A DNA stretch of 64,000 nucleotides from an uncultured Planctomycetia bacterium (GTDB lineage: Bacteria; Planctomycetota; Phycisphaerae; Phycisphaerales; SM1A02): NCBI GenBank assembly GCA_937871505.1, contig CALMPF010000033.1, positions 49,179 to 113,178 of the forward strand, given 5' to 3'. A model generated the notes under the pieces. It searched no databases and was not told the origin of the DNA. It saw only the letters and a program-made list of their open reading frames with translations. The translations under genes were made by a program, and so were the position numbers. Positions 47,985 through 60,700 of the stretch are shown piece after piece. The stretch's first letter is position 1. Every line of letters starts with the position of its first letter.

Positions 47985-48560
47985 TCAGCTTCCGACGAAC
48001 TGAACCGCGCGGACGCCGGTGGTCCTGATCACGCCGCGACCATCGGCGGGTTCGAACCGCCCGGTCAGGTCGGCGCTCGGGAGCCCGATGTCGGTGCGGC
48101 CGGTCTCGGCGCCGCGGTCGGCTTCGGCGAGGTTCAGTGCGAAGCGATAACAGACCCCGATGAGGGTGCGCGCCCTGGCTGCGGCGGCGATCTCCGGGCC
48201 GAAGCGCCACTCCGCGAGGGGCCGGCTCCCCGCGACGCCAGACTCGCCGGGGCGATGGAGCGCGAAGACGAACGTGCCGGACTCCCAGAGCGACGAGGGG
48301 AAGGGCTCCGCGAAGAGATAGCACTCGACACCCATCGTGTCCGGGCGTCCGTCGCCATCCGAGTCGATCGCCTTCGGAGTCAGCAGCAGCAGCACGAAGT
48401 TGTTGGCCAAGGCACCGGCGGGCGTCGGAGGAGGAGGCGTCGGCTTCGCAGGCATCGGCCGCACGGTGTTGCTCTGCTCGACCGTGGTCTCGCAGCCGCC
48501 CAGCGCGACCATCGCGAGCAGGCCGGCGCTTGCGGAGAGCGCGAGCGCCGCAGATTGCAT
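47985..48560 (-). CDS. Putative lipoprotein downstream of the giant secretin
   Basis: 191 residues with no family I recognise. The signal peptide ends in the lipobox ALGGC (Cys23), so it should be a lipoprotein. A Pro-rich linker (about 36-51) leads to a beta-rich domain with FVLLLLTPKAIDSDGDGRPD, TFVFALHRPG, and a C-terminal RFALNLAEADRG / GVIRTTGVRAVQFVGS. It follows the secretin on the same strand after about 200 nt. Secretins often need a small lipoprotein pilotin for outer-membrane delivery; its position makes that possible, but there is no sequence evidence. Longer starts in the same frame exist; I chose the one just before the signal peptide. Confidence 0.65.
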   Translation of the reverse strand: MQSAALALSASAGLLAMVALGGCETTVEQSNTVRPMPAKPTPPPPTPAGALANNFVLLLLTPKAIDSDGDGRPDTMGVECYLFAEPFPSSLWESGTFVFALHRPGESGVAGSRPLAEWRFGPEIAAAARARTLIGVCYRFALNLAEADRGAETGRTDIGLPSADLTGRFEPADGRGVIRTTGVRAVQFVGS

Positions 48561-48763
48561 CCAACGCAGCCTGCGCGGGCCCCGGGCGTCAGGCGTCGCG
48601 CCGACGCTGCGCGACGACGAGGCGCCCGGCGCCATGGAACCTGGATCCTCGCAGCGCGCAGCGCGGTCGGATGTCGCGGCCGACGCACACCGCGCACGCC
48701 CGACGGCGCAGCGAGAAGCGAGGTCGTCGCCAGCGGCCGCTCCGGACTTCGGCATCGCCGCGC

Positions 48764-51700
48764 TCACGGACCGCCCCCGAAGCTGCCGCGCGGACCGCGG
48801 CGAGCGCCGTTGCGAGCGCCGTCTCCGCCTCCTGGCGATGGCGACGAAGCTGCACCGCCGGACGCAGCCGCTCCGGTGCCGGGCGCCGGCGTCCGCTCCG
48901 CTCCCGCCGAGCCACCCCGCCGCGAGGGGGGCGGCTTGCTCGGACTGGAGAAGTCGAAGAAGCTCGGCTCGACCGGCCGACCCTGCTCGTCGAAGAGCTG
49001 TCCCGAGCCCTCGATCTGGCCCTCGCGGATCTCCTGCTTCATCCAATCCGGGAGCGAGAGCCGATCGATCTGCTCGTTGGTGATCTCGCGGCCGCGAACC
49101 GTGTCGAGCGTCGAGGGGCTCATGATCACATGCGGCGTCAGCACGATGAGCAGTTCGGTCTTCGCGACCGTCTCGACATCGCGCCGGAAGAAGAACCCGA
49201 GCCCGGGAATGTCGCCGAGGATCGGCACCTTGTTGCCGCGCTTCTCGTAGCGATCCGAGATGAGTCCGCCGATGACGACGGTCTCTCCGTCGCGCACGGT
49301 GACCACCGTGTTGGCGCGGCGGCGCGAGATCACCGGGGCGAAGAAGTTCTCCGAGATCTGCGTCGTCTTCTGGGTGAGCTCGGAGATCTCAGGGTTGATC
49401 TCGAGGCGCACGAAGCCGTCCGGATTGATGCTCGGGCGCACCTTCAGGATGATGCCGATGTCCTCGGGAACGACCGAAGACTGCTGCTGCCCGGCGGTGA
49501 ACGACGTGCTCTCGGGGAGCCGGACCGTCTCGCCGATCTGGATGTCCGCGGCCTCGTTGTTCGCCGCCATCACCGAGGGGTTGCTCAGCACCTGGAGCCG
49601 CCCCTGCGACTGGAGCGCCTTGATGAGCATCGCGAAGTCCGGCCCCGCGACCGAGACCTGCGGGATGTTCGCCAGCGGAACCGTCGGGACGCCGACGCTC
49701 GACGCCGCCGCGGTCGCGAGACCGAAGCCGGCCTGGATGGTGTAGCTGCCGATGTCGGCCATCACCGACATGTCCACTCCGGTCTCCGTGGTCGCGTCGA
49801 GGGAGACCTCGGCGAGCAGGACGTGGATGAGCACCTGCGGCGGGTCGACATCCAGCTCGCGGATGATCTGCTCGACCTGGCGCATGTATCGCGGGCTCGC
49901 GTTGATGAGCACCGTGTTGGTCTTGTCGTCGCCGACGATCGTCACTTCGCGCTCGAGCAGGCGCGCCGCGGAGGGAAGCTGATCCGTCCCGAGCGTGGAG
50001 ATGAGCTTGCGCTGATCCTGCTCGACGAAGCTGCTCACGACCCGCGCGACCTCGGCGGCGACGGCGTTCTTGAGCCGGTAGATGTTGGTCTCGCGCTCGT
50101 TGGCCTCCTCGGCGTCGAGCTCGCGGACGACCTCCGAGACGAGGTCGAGATAGGTGGGCGTGGCCGAGACGAGGAGACTGTTGGTGCGGCTGTCGACGGT
50201 GATCGAGAGCTGCTGCCGCTCGTCCGGCACGGCGGAAAGCTCGATCCCGGTGAGTCCGCCGGGTGTCGGGACGGCGTCGTCGACGAGGCTCGTTCCGCCC
50301 TCGCGCGGGCGGAGCACCAGCAGATCGCCGCGCCGCTCGAGATTGAAGAGCGCCCGCAGGATGTCCGACATCGCCTGCGCGTCGGCGTTCACGAGCTTGA
50401 AGACGCGGATGTTCTGGTTGCCCGTCGTCGACTCGTCGAGATCGCGGATCATCCGCTCGATCAGCGCCATCGAGTCGCGCGGCGCGGCGACGACGATGGT
50501 GTTCGTGCGGATGTCCGGGGTGAGCGAGATGTTCTCGCGGATCGCGGCGCTGATGTGCAGCTCCGATCGCATCGGCCCGCCGTCCGGTCCGGTGCCTGCC
50601 TGCTCGTACGCGAAGACGGTGGCCTGCCGGCCCCCCCGTCCGGCGAGGCTGCGCCCGCCGAGGATGCTCTCGAGGAGGGCGACCGTCTCGATCGCGTTGG
50701 CGCTCGCGAGCGGGATGTACTTGATCTCGACGACCGTCTCGGGCCGCGCTCCTTCGAGCCGGGCGACGAGCGATCGCACCGCGTCGACGTCTCCGGGGCC
50801 GCCGGTCACGACGATGGCGTTGAGCCGCGGCTCGGCGGCGACGCGGACGGCGTCGGCGCCGCGGCGGCGGTTCTGCTCGCCGACGTAGAGCTCCTGGACG
50901 ACCGGGACGAGATCGACCGCGCGGCCGCTCGTGAGCGAGATGATCTCGTAGGACTCGCCTGCGGACTCCGTGTCGACGCGACTGAGGACCTCGACGAGCT
51001 GTCGGAGGACCTGGTAGTTCTCCTCGCTGGCCGCGACGATCAGCGCGTTGGAAGCCGGATCGGCCTGGATGCTCACCGCGTCGGAAGGGGTCGCCGCGTC
51101 GCCGAGCGCCTGCCGCCGCTGCTGCATGATCGTCTGAAGCCGCGACGCAAGCTGCTCCGCACGGCCTGCGACGAGGGAGAGCACGTGAACGCCGACCGCC
51201 GGATTGACGGGGGCCTCCTCGAGCTTGCGGACGAGGTCCGCCACCAGCGCGAACTCCTCCGGCGGGGCCGCGACGAGAAGCGAGTTGCTCCGGTGATCGA
51301 CGACCACCAGCGGCCGCTGCGCGCTGCGCAGGTCCTGCGGAAGGTCGGCGTAGCGCCGATCGAGGATGGACCGGACCGACGTGGCGATGCGGTCGGCGCT
51401 GCCCTTCTCGAGGGTGATCACGCGCACGAGGCTCTCGTCCGCGACGCCTGCGGCGTCGAGATCGGAGACCAGCCGACGGACGACCTCGAAGGTCTCCGCG
51501 CCCGCAGAGACGACGAGCATGTTGCTTCGGGGATCGGCGACCACGAGCACCCGCTCGAGATCCGCGCTCTCGGGCTGCACGCGGCGCAGCCGCTCCAGCC
51601 GGGCGTCCATGAGCTGCTGGACGAGCGTGGCCAGCCGCGCCGCCGAGGCCTGGCGAAGCTCGATCAGCCGGATCTCGCGGAGGTCGGGATCGAGCGGCGC

Positions 51701-54700
51701 ATCAAGCGCCTTGAGCAGATGCTCCAGGACCGCGAAGCTCCGCGGGCTGGTGCTCACGACGAGCGAGTTGGTCCGCTCATCCGCCTGGGCCGCAACGCGG
51801 TCCTCGGCGCGGATCGACCGCGATGCGAACTGCTGGTCGAAGACGCGGACGAGGGTCGTCGCGAGCTTCGCCGCGGAGGCATGCTCGATCGGATAGACCC
51901 GCACGCTCGCGGCAGGCGATGCCGCCTCGACATCGAGCATGCGCACCAGCTCGCCGAGCACCTCGAGGTTCGCAGGCGTGGCGACGACGACCAGCGCGTT
52001 CATCGTCGGCTCCGCGCGGATCACCGTGCGCGTCATCGGCTGATAGAAGTCTGCCTCGATGGGCGTCTCCGCGGCGGGCACCTGTCCGCCGTTCCGGCGC
52101 ATCACCCGCAGGCGCGCGACCTGCTTCTGAAGGGGCGTCGGCGTCGCCGAGGCAGCGCTCGCTCCGTCTGCGAGGATCGCACCGAGCGTCGCCGCCAGCT
52201 CCTCCGCGTCGGCATGCCGCAGCGGGAGCACCCTGGCCTCGACCCAGCCCGCGGCGACCTCGCCGTCGAGGCGCCGGACGAGGACCTCGACGAGCGCGAC
52301 CGAGTCCTCCTTGCCCGCGACGACGACGGTGTTGGTGCGATCGTCGACGGTGATCGCGATCGACTCCTGGAGGGCGCGCCCGACGGTGCCCGCCGGGACC
52401 GCGACGCCGCTCGGGAGACGCCCTCCCGGACGCGTCGCGAGCGCCTTGCCCTGCTGGAAGAGATCGCGCACGATCCGGGCGAACTGCTCGGCCGCGATGT
52501 TCTCCAGGGGGAAGATCTGGACCGTCACCGCCTCGGTGAGGGGGAGCGTGTCGAAGGTGCGGATGAGCTCCTCGAGCGCCTCGACGTTGCTGGGCGTCGA
52601 GGCGACGACGAGGGCGTTGAGCCCCGCATCGGGGATGATGCGGATGGGCAGCGCGAGATCGAGGGCGATGTCCGGCTCGCCGAGCCCGTCGCGGCGGACG
52701 CTGAGCCGGCGCACCTGCTCCGCGACGGCGCGCGCCAGGGGCGTCCCGGCCTGCTGGGGCGACGGCCGAAGCACGGACTCGAGCAGCGCCGCCAGCGCGG
52801 GCGCCTCGGCGTTGCGCAGCGGGACGATCCGCACCCGGCTCTCCGCCAGCGCGGGCTCCGCGTCGAGCGCCTTGAGAAGCGCCACGACGGTGTCGCGATC
52901 TCCCGGCGCGGCGACCACGACGAGGGCGCGGCGCCCCGGAATGAGCGAGACCTTGATCGGCTCGACGACGACCCGCGAGGAGGAGGTCTCGGGCTGGTCG
53001 CGATCGAGACCGATCGACTCGATCACGCCCTTGGCCGCTTCGGGCGCGATGTTCGCGAGATCGATGACCATGATCGCCTGGCCCGCCTCCGGCGCCAGGG
53101 CGTCCATGCGCTCGACCACCGCGCGGACCTCCTCGAAGAGCGCCGCGCCGCTGGCGACGACGAGGGCGTTGCCGGCGCCGTCGACGGAGATCGCGAAGGG
53201 GAGGTTCTGCTGCCGCGCCTTCGCGGCGAACGCGTCGCGGATCGCCCCCGCCACCCGCGCCGCGGGCGCGGAACGCATCGGGAGGACCTTGACGGCGATC
53301 CCCTGCGCATCGGCCTGCTGCTGGAGCGCCTCGGCGAGGGCGAGGACCTGGGCGAACTCGTCGTCGGAGGCGCGGACCAGCAGCGTGCTGGTCGCGGGAT
53401 CGCCCACGATGCGCAGGCCCCGCGCGCCGCGCGAAGCGGCCCGGTCGGAGGCATCCGGCGCGAACATCCTCGAAAGCGCCTCCGCGAGCTGGGTCGGGTT
53501 GCCCCCCGCGACCTGGATGATGCGCGGAGCCGGGAGCCTCGCGAAGTCGGCGGTGTCGATCTGCTCGACGATCTGCTCGATCTTGCGAAGGTTGGTCCGG
53601 CTCGCCGAGACGATCACCGAGTTGGTCTGCGGCTCGGGAGCGGCGTTGACCCATTCGTTGCTCTCGACCAGCACGGTCGGAACCTGGATCTGCCTCGGAT
53701 CGTCCGGCGACGGCTGCCCCCGGCGCGCGGCGTCGACCTGGCCGCGCCGGTCGATCCTCCCCTGGAAGGCCTCGTTGATCGCCCGCGCGACCGAGCTCGC
53801 GTCGGCGTGGATCAGCGGGAAGACGCGAAGCTGCTGCGACGCGTCGTACTCGGCGCTGTCGAGCTTCGAGACCAGCGCGCGGATTCCCTCCCACTCCCCC
53901 TCATCGGCCGAGATCACCAGGCTGTTCGCGGCCTGGTCGGCGACAATCACCACGCTCTGCTTGCCGATCGTGTCCGCGTCGATGGCGCGCGGGCCGTAGA
54001 AGTACTGAAGCGCCTCGCGGACCTTCTGCGCCTCGGCGAAGCGCATCGGCACGAAGTCGGTGCGGCGCGTCCGCTCCGAGGGCTGGTCGATCTGGGCGAG
54101 GATCGCGTCGATCTGCTCGAACTGCTCCGGGGTGGCGCCGAGGACGAGCTGGTTCTCGACGGTGTTGTAGTCGATGCGCGGCGCCGGGTCGTCGCCCGAG
54201 GGACGGATGACCTGCCGCAGCGTGAAGCTCACGTCGCCTGCGAGGGCGTGGCGGAGCCTGACGATCCGGTACTCGATCGGACTGCGCGCCGGGATGTCGT
54301 CGAGCCGGGCGATCAGCGCCTCGACGACGGGCAGGGACTCGGGCGTCGCGGTCACGACGATGCTGTTCGACCGGCGGTCCGCGACGACCCTGGCGCGCAC
54401 GCGGACGGGCTCCGAGCCGGCGTCGTCGAGCCTGACGAGCGCGCCCTCGGTGCGGCCGCGGGCGTCGAGCTCCAGCGTCTGGGCCAGCAGACGCACGACT
54501 TCCTCCGCGCGGGCCCCCGAGAGCTCATAGGTCCGCACGATCGAGACGTCGTCGAGCGGCCGCGAATCGAGCTGATCCACGAGCCCGCGGACCTGCGCGA
54601 AGAGGCCGGGAGGAGCGCTGAGGACGAGGCTGTTGGTGCGGACGTCGGGCGTCGCGACCACGCCGCCGCCGCCGGCGCCGCGCGGGAACTGCTGCCCGAC

Positions 54701-57700
54701 GAGCCGCGCGATGTCGTCGGCGCGGCCCTCGCGGAGCATCACGATCTCGATGCGGCGATCGGCGCCGAGCCCTGGCTGATCGAGCCGCGCGAGAAGGTCG
54801 CGCAGCGTCGACAGCTCTTCCGGAGCCCCGCCGATCAGGAGGGTGTTCGCCGCGTCGGCGGCGACGAGCGTGATCCGCGGCTCCCCTTCCCCCGCCGCTG
54901 CGGCGCGCTCCCGCGCGAACTGCCGCAGGACGGTGGCGAGCTCCGAGGCTCTGCCGAACTCGACTCGGACGACCTCGGTCGTCACCGGGCGATCCTCGCC
55001 GGCGCGGTCCATGCCGCGGATGACCTCGGCGATCTCCGCCTGCTGGGCCTCGTTCCCGACGACGATGATCGTTCCGGTGCGGGCATCGAGCCGGACGCGC
55101 GCGAGGCTGCCATCGGCGGGCTCCCACCAGCGCCGCTGCCGGAAGCCGCCTGCGAACTCGGAGACGATCTCCGCGACGAGGGCCGGGCTGGCGTTGCGGA
55201 TCGGATGCAGCCGCACGAGCCTCGCCGCATCGGCGGGCGACGGGGCATCGAGGGTGTCGATGAGTTCCTCGACGAGCTTGAACTTGTCCCCGGTGCCGGT
55301 GACGAGCAGCGCGTTGAGCCGCGCGTCCGCGACGACCGCGACGGTGTCGCGACGTCCTCCCTGCTGCTGCTGCCGTCCGCCGCCGAAGCCCCAGAAGAAG
55401 GAGGGATCGCTCCAGATGAGCGTCTCGACGAGGTTGGAGACGGTCTGCTCGATCTCCGTCGCCCGGGCATGGCGCAGCGGGAAGATGCGCAGCTCGAGCG
55501 CGCTGGCCGCCTGCGGCGAATCGAGCTGGCGGACGAGCCCTTCGATCTCGGCGAAGTCGGCATCGCCGGCGGCGACCAGGATGGTGTTGCTCCCCGGATC
55601 GCCGACGATCGCAAGCCGCCGCACGTCACGGCGCCCGCGCCCGGCGGGCTGGATGCGGGCGCGCTCGTCGTAGAACCGCTGGAGGGCCTGCGCGACCGCG
55701 CTCGCCGAGGCGCGCTCGAGCACGATCGTGCGCACCGGGATCTCCTCGGCCGGCGGAACGCGGCCGATGGCGACGAGCACGTCGGCCACGGTGGCGAAGT
55801 CGCGCTCGCTCGCGGCGATCACCAGCGCGTTCATGGTCGGATCGGCGAGGACCGCGACTCGACGGGCCAGATCGCCGGGAACGCCGCCGCCCGGAGTGAT
55901 CCGCTGAAGGACCTCCACCAGCAGCGCACGCAGGCGCTCCGGATCGCTCGCAGGGTCAAGCGTCACCACGCGCAGGGCGACGGGCGTCGCGGGAACCTGT
56001 TCCTGCGCCTGCCGGGCGAGCGCGGCGATGCGCTCGACGCCGCGCTCGGAGCCGACGACGATCAGCGAGTTCGTGCGCTCGTCGACGGCGATGGTCACGT
56101 CCGCCGCGGTCGCCGCGGTCGCGGCCGAGTCCGCCGCCGGAGACCTCTCCGAACGAGGCTCCGCGGCGCCGCTCTCGGCGGCGGCCGTCGATGAGATCGC
56201 CAGCGCCGCGATCGCCGAAAGCGTCGACGCCGAGGCGCCGGGGCGGCGATCGCCGCTCGCGGGAGCCGCCGCCGAGGGGCGCGGCGCCGCCTCGCGCCGC
56301 ATGAGCTCGTCAAGGGAGATCACCTCGACCGCGGGGCGGTCGGCGCCGTCGCGCCGAAGCAGCCGCTCGAGCATCTCGGCGACCTCGCGCGCCGTGGCCT
56401 TCCCGGGATCGATCGGGACCGTCCGAAGCTGCCGGCTGGTCTGAACCGACGCCCGATCGATCTCGGCGACGACGCGCTCGATCGTCGCGAACTGCCCCGG
56501 CGTGGCCCGGACGAGCAGGGTGTTGCTCGCAGGGTTGAGCCGGATCGTCGGCGGACGCTCTGCATCGCGCTCCTCGGCGAAGATCGCCTCGAGCCCGGCG
56601 GCGACTTCCGCCGCGTCGGCATCGCGGAGCGAGAGCAGCCGCACCGAGCGCTCGTCGGCGGCCTCGGGCGCAGGCACGTCGAGCTGGGCGACCATCTGCT
56701 CGGCGGCGTCGAGGATCGCCGTCGGCGCCGCGACGACGACTGCGTTCAGGCGCTCGTCGGCGGCGATGCGCACATCGGGCCGGCCGCCGCGGAGCTGCTC
56801 GCGGAGCCGGAGGAAGTCGGCCTGGGCCCACGGCGGAAGCGACCGCGGGTCGACGAGCTCGCGTTCGGCAAGCAGCGACTCGACCAGCGGCGCGACCTCG
56901 GCGGCGCGGCCATGGCGGAGGAAGAGCGTGCGGACCTGCGCCTGGTCGCGCGGCGCCGCCGCGTCGAGCGATGCCACGACGCTCTCGGCGGCGCCGATCT
57001 GCTCCGGCGTGCCGACGACGACGATGGCGTTGCTCGACGGCTCGGCCGATATGGTCGCCCGGGGTTCGCCGCGCCGCGTGGCGGCGCGGGCGTCCAGGGC
57101 GCTCCGGAGCGAATCGGCGACGCCGCGGGCATCCGCCTGTCCGAGCGTGAAGGTGCGCAGCTCCACCGCAGCGGCGTCGCCCGCCGGACGATCCAGTTCG
57201 GCGAGCATTCGCTCGGCGAGCCCGAGCAGCTCGGTCGGAGCGCTCACGAGCAGACGGTTGCCGCCCGGCTCGGCAGTCACCGTCGGCTGACCGACGACGA
57301 TCCCGGCCCGCGCCATCTGCCGCAGCCGCTCCGGCCAGCGCGTGCGATCGGCGAGCAGCGCCGCCACCGCCGGCGCCACGACCGCGGCGTCGGCATGGCG
57401 CATCGCGACGATGCGCAGATCCATCGCCGGCGCCGCGAGCGCTTCGGCATCCCACTGCGCGAGCATCCCGGTGGCGCTTTCAAGCTCCGTCGGCGTGCCG
57501 ATGAGCAGGAGCGCTCCGCTCTGAGGCTCCGCGATCACCTCCAGGGCGCTGCGCGCGCCGGGCCGGCGCGTCGAGCCGAGCACCTGCCGGAGCGTCTGCG
57601 AGAGCAGGGCCGGGTCGGCGTTGCGCGGCGTGAAGGTCGCAAGCTCGCGCTCCGCGTCGTCGCCGGGCCGGTCGAGCTCGGCGATGATCGTCTCGGCCAG

Positions 57701-60700
57701 GGCCACCGTCCGCTGCGGGCCGGAGACGATGAGCCGGTTCGTCCGGCCATCCGCCTCGACCCGCAGCCGGGGCGTCGAGTCGATCTCGCCGCGCGACCGG
57801 CGGATCCGCTCGAGGACGATCCGCGGATCGGTCTCCTGCTGGTCGGCGAGGAGCGCCTGGACGATCGGGGCGATCCGCTCCGCCTCGGCGTGGCGCAGCT
57901 CGAAGGTGCGGGCGTCGGGTGCATCAAGCGCGGGCCGCGCATCGAGCGGCTCGATCAGCCGCTCCACGGCATCGAGGTCGGCGGCCGGGCCGACGAGGAT
58001 CATCGCGTTGGCGGAGGCCGACGGGACGATCCGCACATCGACCGGATCGCCCGTGATGGCGCTGGTCATCGACGGCAGCGCCTGGGCGAGGGCTCCGCCG
58101 ACCTCGCGCGCGTCGGCGAAGGTGAGCGGGCGCACGCGCACGACCGACTCGCCCTCGACCGGAGTCGCCGAGTCGAGCTGGCGCACCAGCTCCTCCGCGA
58201 CGGCCATGATCGCCTCGGGCGCGGAGACGATCAGCGTGTTCGTCTTGCGGTCCGTCGCGACCTTCACGAGCGCCTGGATGTCGGCTGCGGTTCCGAGGTC
58301 CTCCGCCGCGCGCCCCGCGAGGACCTCGCGGAGCATCGGGGCGATCGACTCCGCCCGGGCCGAAGCGAGCCTGAAGAACCGCATCGTCGTCGCGGGGAGC
58401 GCGCGCTGCCGGTCGAGGCCGTCGATCACCTCGGCGACGCGCTCGAAGATCTCGCGCGGCCCTGCGACCACGAGCGTGCGCGTGGTCGGCTCGACGGTGA
58501 CGGTGACCGCCGCGCCGCGCGAAGCCGGGGCTCCGAGACTGCCCGCCGCCGCAAGCTGGCGGAGCGTCTCGGCGGCGGCACCGACGTCGGCGTGCGCCAG
58601 CCGCCACGTGCGGATCTCCCCGTCGACTCCGATCTCGGCGCGATCGAGGGCCTCGACGAGCTCGCGGAATCCCGCCATCCGCGCCGAGGGGGCGTCGACG
58701 ATGAGCGAGTTGGTCTGCGGGTTCGCCCGCACCACGACCTCGCGCGGCTTCGCGAGTTCAGGCCGCGGCCGACCCCGCGGATCGACGGGCACAGGCGGCG
58801 AGGGGAACATCTCGTCGATGGTCCGCGCCAGCTCGTCGGCGCGGGCGACGCGCAGCGGGAAGATCCTGATCTCGCGCTCTTCGCCGCCGAGGCGATCGAA
58901 GCGATCCGCGTCGTTGAGCTCGGCGACGATGCGGCCGATCTCGTCGAGGATCTCGCCATGCGCCGCGACCAGCAGGGCGTTGGTCTGGGCATCGGCCGAG
59001 ATCGCGGCCGGACGGGTCGCGCGCTCCTCGGCGCCGCGCCGCGCGTAGGCCTGCGCGAGGGTCGCGGCGAGGGCGACCGCGTCGGCGGTCCGGAGCTGGA
59101 AGATGCGAAGCGGCGGGAGCGCCGCGGGCGTCTCCACATCGAGCCCGCGGACGATGGCGGCCACCAGGGCCTGCTGCGCGGGCTGCCCCGAGACCACGAT
59201 CGATCCGGTCTGCTCGACGGGCTCGATCGAGGGAGGAAGCGCCCCGGGGCTGGCCGACTCGATCATCGCGCGGAGCGTCCCGTCGAGCAGTCGCCGAACG
59301 CTCTCGGCGACCTCGGTCGCGCGGCCGTGCTCGAGCGCGATCAGGCGGACCTCGGGGTCGGGCGACCGCAGCGAGCGCAGGTCGTCGACGATCGCGGCGA
59401 AGCGGCCCAGCGCCGGACCCGCTCCGACGAGGACGATCGCCCGCTGGTCGCCCTCGATGGTCGCCTCGACGGCCGAAGCGGGATCCTCCGCGCTCCGCTG
59501 GGCCTCATAGAGCGCAGCGGAGCGTTCGAGGAGCTTCGCGTCTTCCCCGGGACCGAGACGGAGCACTCGGACCTCGCGCTCGAGCCGCGCCGGCCGGTCG
59601 AGCGCCGAGACGAGGGAGCGCGCGAGATCGACGGCGCCCGATGGCCCCGAGATCACGACCGAGCGGCCGTCGGCGCCGGCGATGGCGAGCACCTCCGCGG
59701 ACTGCTGTCCGAGCAGCGCCTGGAGCGCCGCAAGGACCCCCGCCGGCGTCGCCTCGCCCAGCGCCACGACGGCGATGGCGAGATCGGGAGGATCCTGGGC
59801 GGAGCGGGCTCCGTCGATCTCCGCAAGGAGCACCCCGGCCTCCTCGACCGACTGATCGGTGCCCGCGACGATCACCCGTCGCCCGTCGGCGCCGGGCATC
59901 ACCACCGGCCGCTCCCGCGGCGGCAGCACCGAGAAGAGCCGATCGACCTGCGCGACCGCGGCGCCTGCGTCGAGGCGGCGCAGCGCGAAGGAGCGGAGCT
60001 GCCGTCGATCGCCGGCGCCCGGGACGTCGAGCAGCTCGATCGTCTGGCGGAGCGTCTCGATCCGCGCCCTCGTGCCCCGAGCGATGATCGCGTTCGTGCG
60101 CGCATCCGCGGAGATCGTCATGCCGCCGAGGCGGGTCTCCTCAAGCTTGACCCGCTGGTTGTTCTGCGGGTTGATGACGTACTCGACCACGCGCTCGCCC
60201 ATGAGCGCCGTGAGCGACTGGACCAGCTCGGTCGCGCGGGCGTGCCGGAGCGGAATGAACTCGACGATGTTCTCGACATCCTCGCGGTCGAGCTCCTCGA
60301 TGATCTTCTGAAGCCGCCTGACCTGCGCCGCCGTCTCGACGATGACGAGGGAGTTCTGCTTCTCCATCGCCGCGACGACGCCGTAGGCGGCGACCATCTG
60401 CGCGAGCTGCTCCGCGACCGCCTTCGCGGCCGCGTTGCGCAGCGGCAGGACCACCGTGACCACCTGGTCCGACGTGACGCTCTCGGGCAGCACCCCGACG
60501 AACGTCGGGATGTTCTCGCGCTTCATGTCGTCGAGCTTCTGGAGGTGGAGCTTGTCCTCCTCGACGCGCAGCATCACCCCGCGCGTCTGAAGCAGGATGT
60601 TGAGGGTGCGCAGCGCTTCGGGCAGCGGATAGGAGCGCGGCGAGAGGTAGTCGACGGTGCCGTCGGGCGCGGGCACCTCGCGGACGATCGGCAGGCCGGT

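Noticed and set aside
48530..56194. A 2554-codon open frame on the plus strand
   Set aside because: It lies antisense to the giant secretin. Its translation is rich in Asp, Arg, Glu and Gly with no domain; high GC removes stop codons from the opposite frame.
49841..60466. Assembly artefact from collapsed or duplicated repeats in the secretin
   Set aside because: Repeat copies differ strongly at both protein and DNA level, and the frame is continuous.
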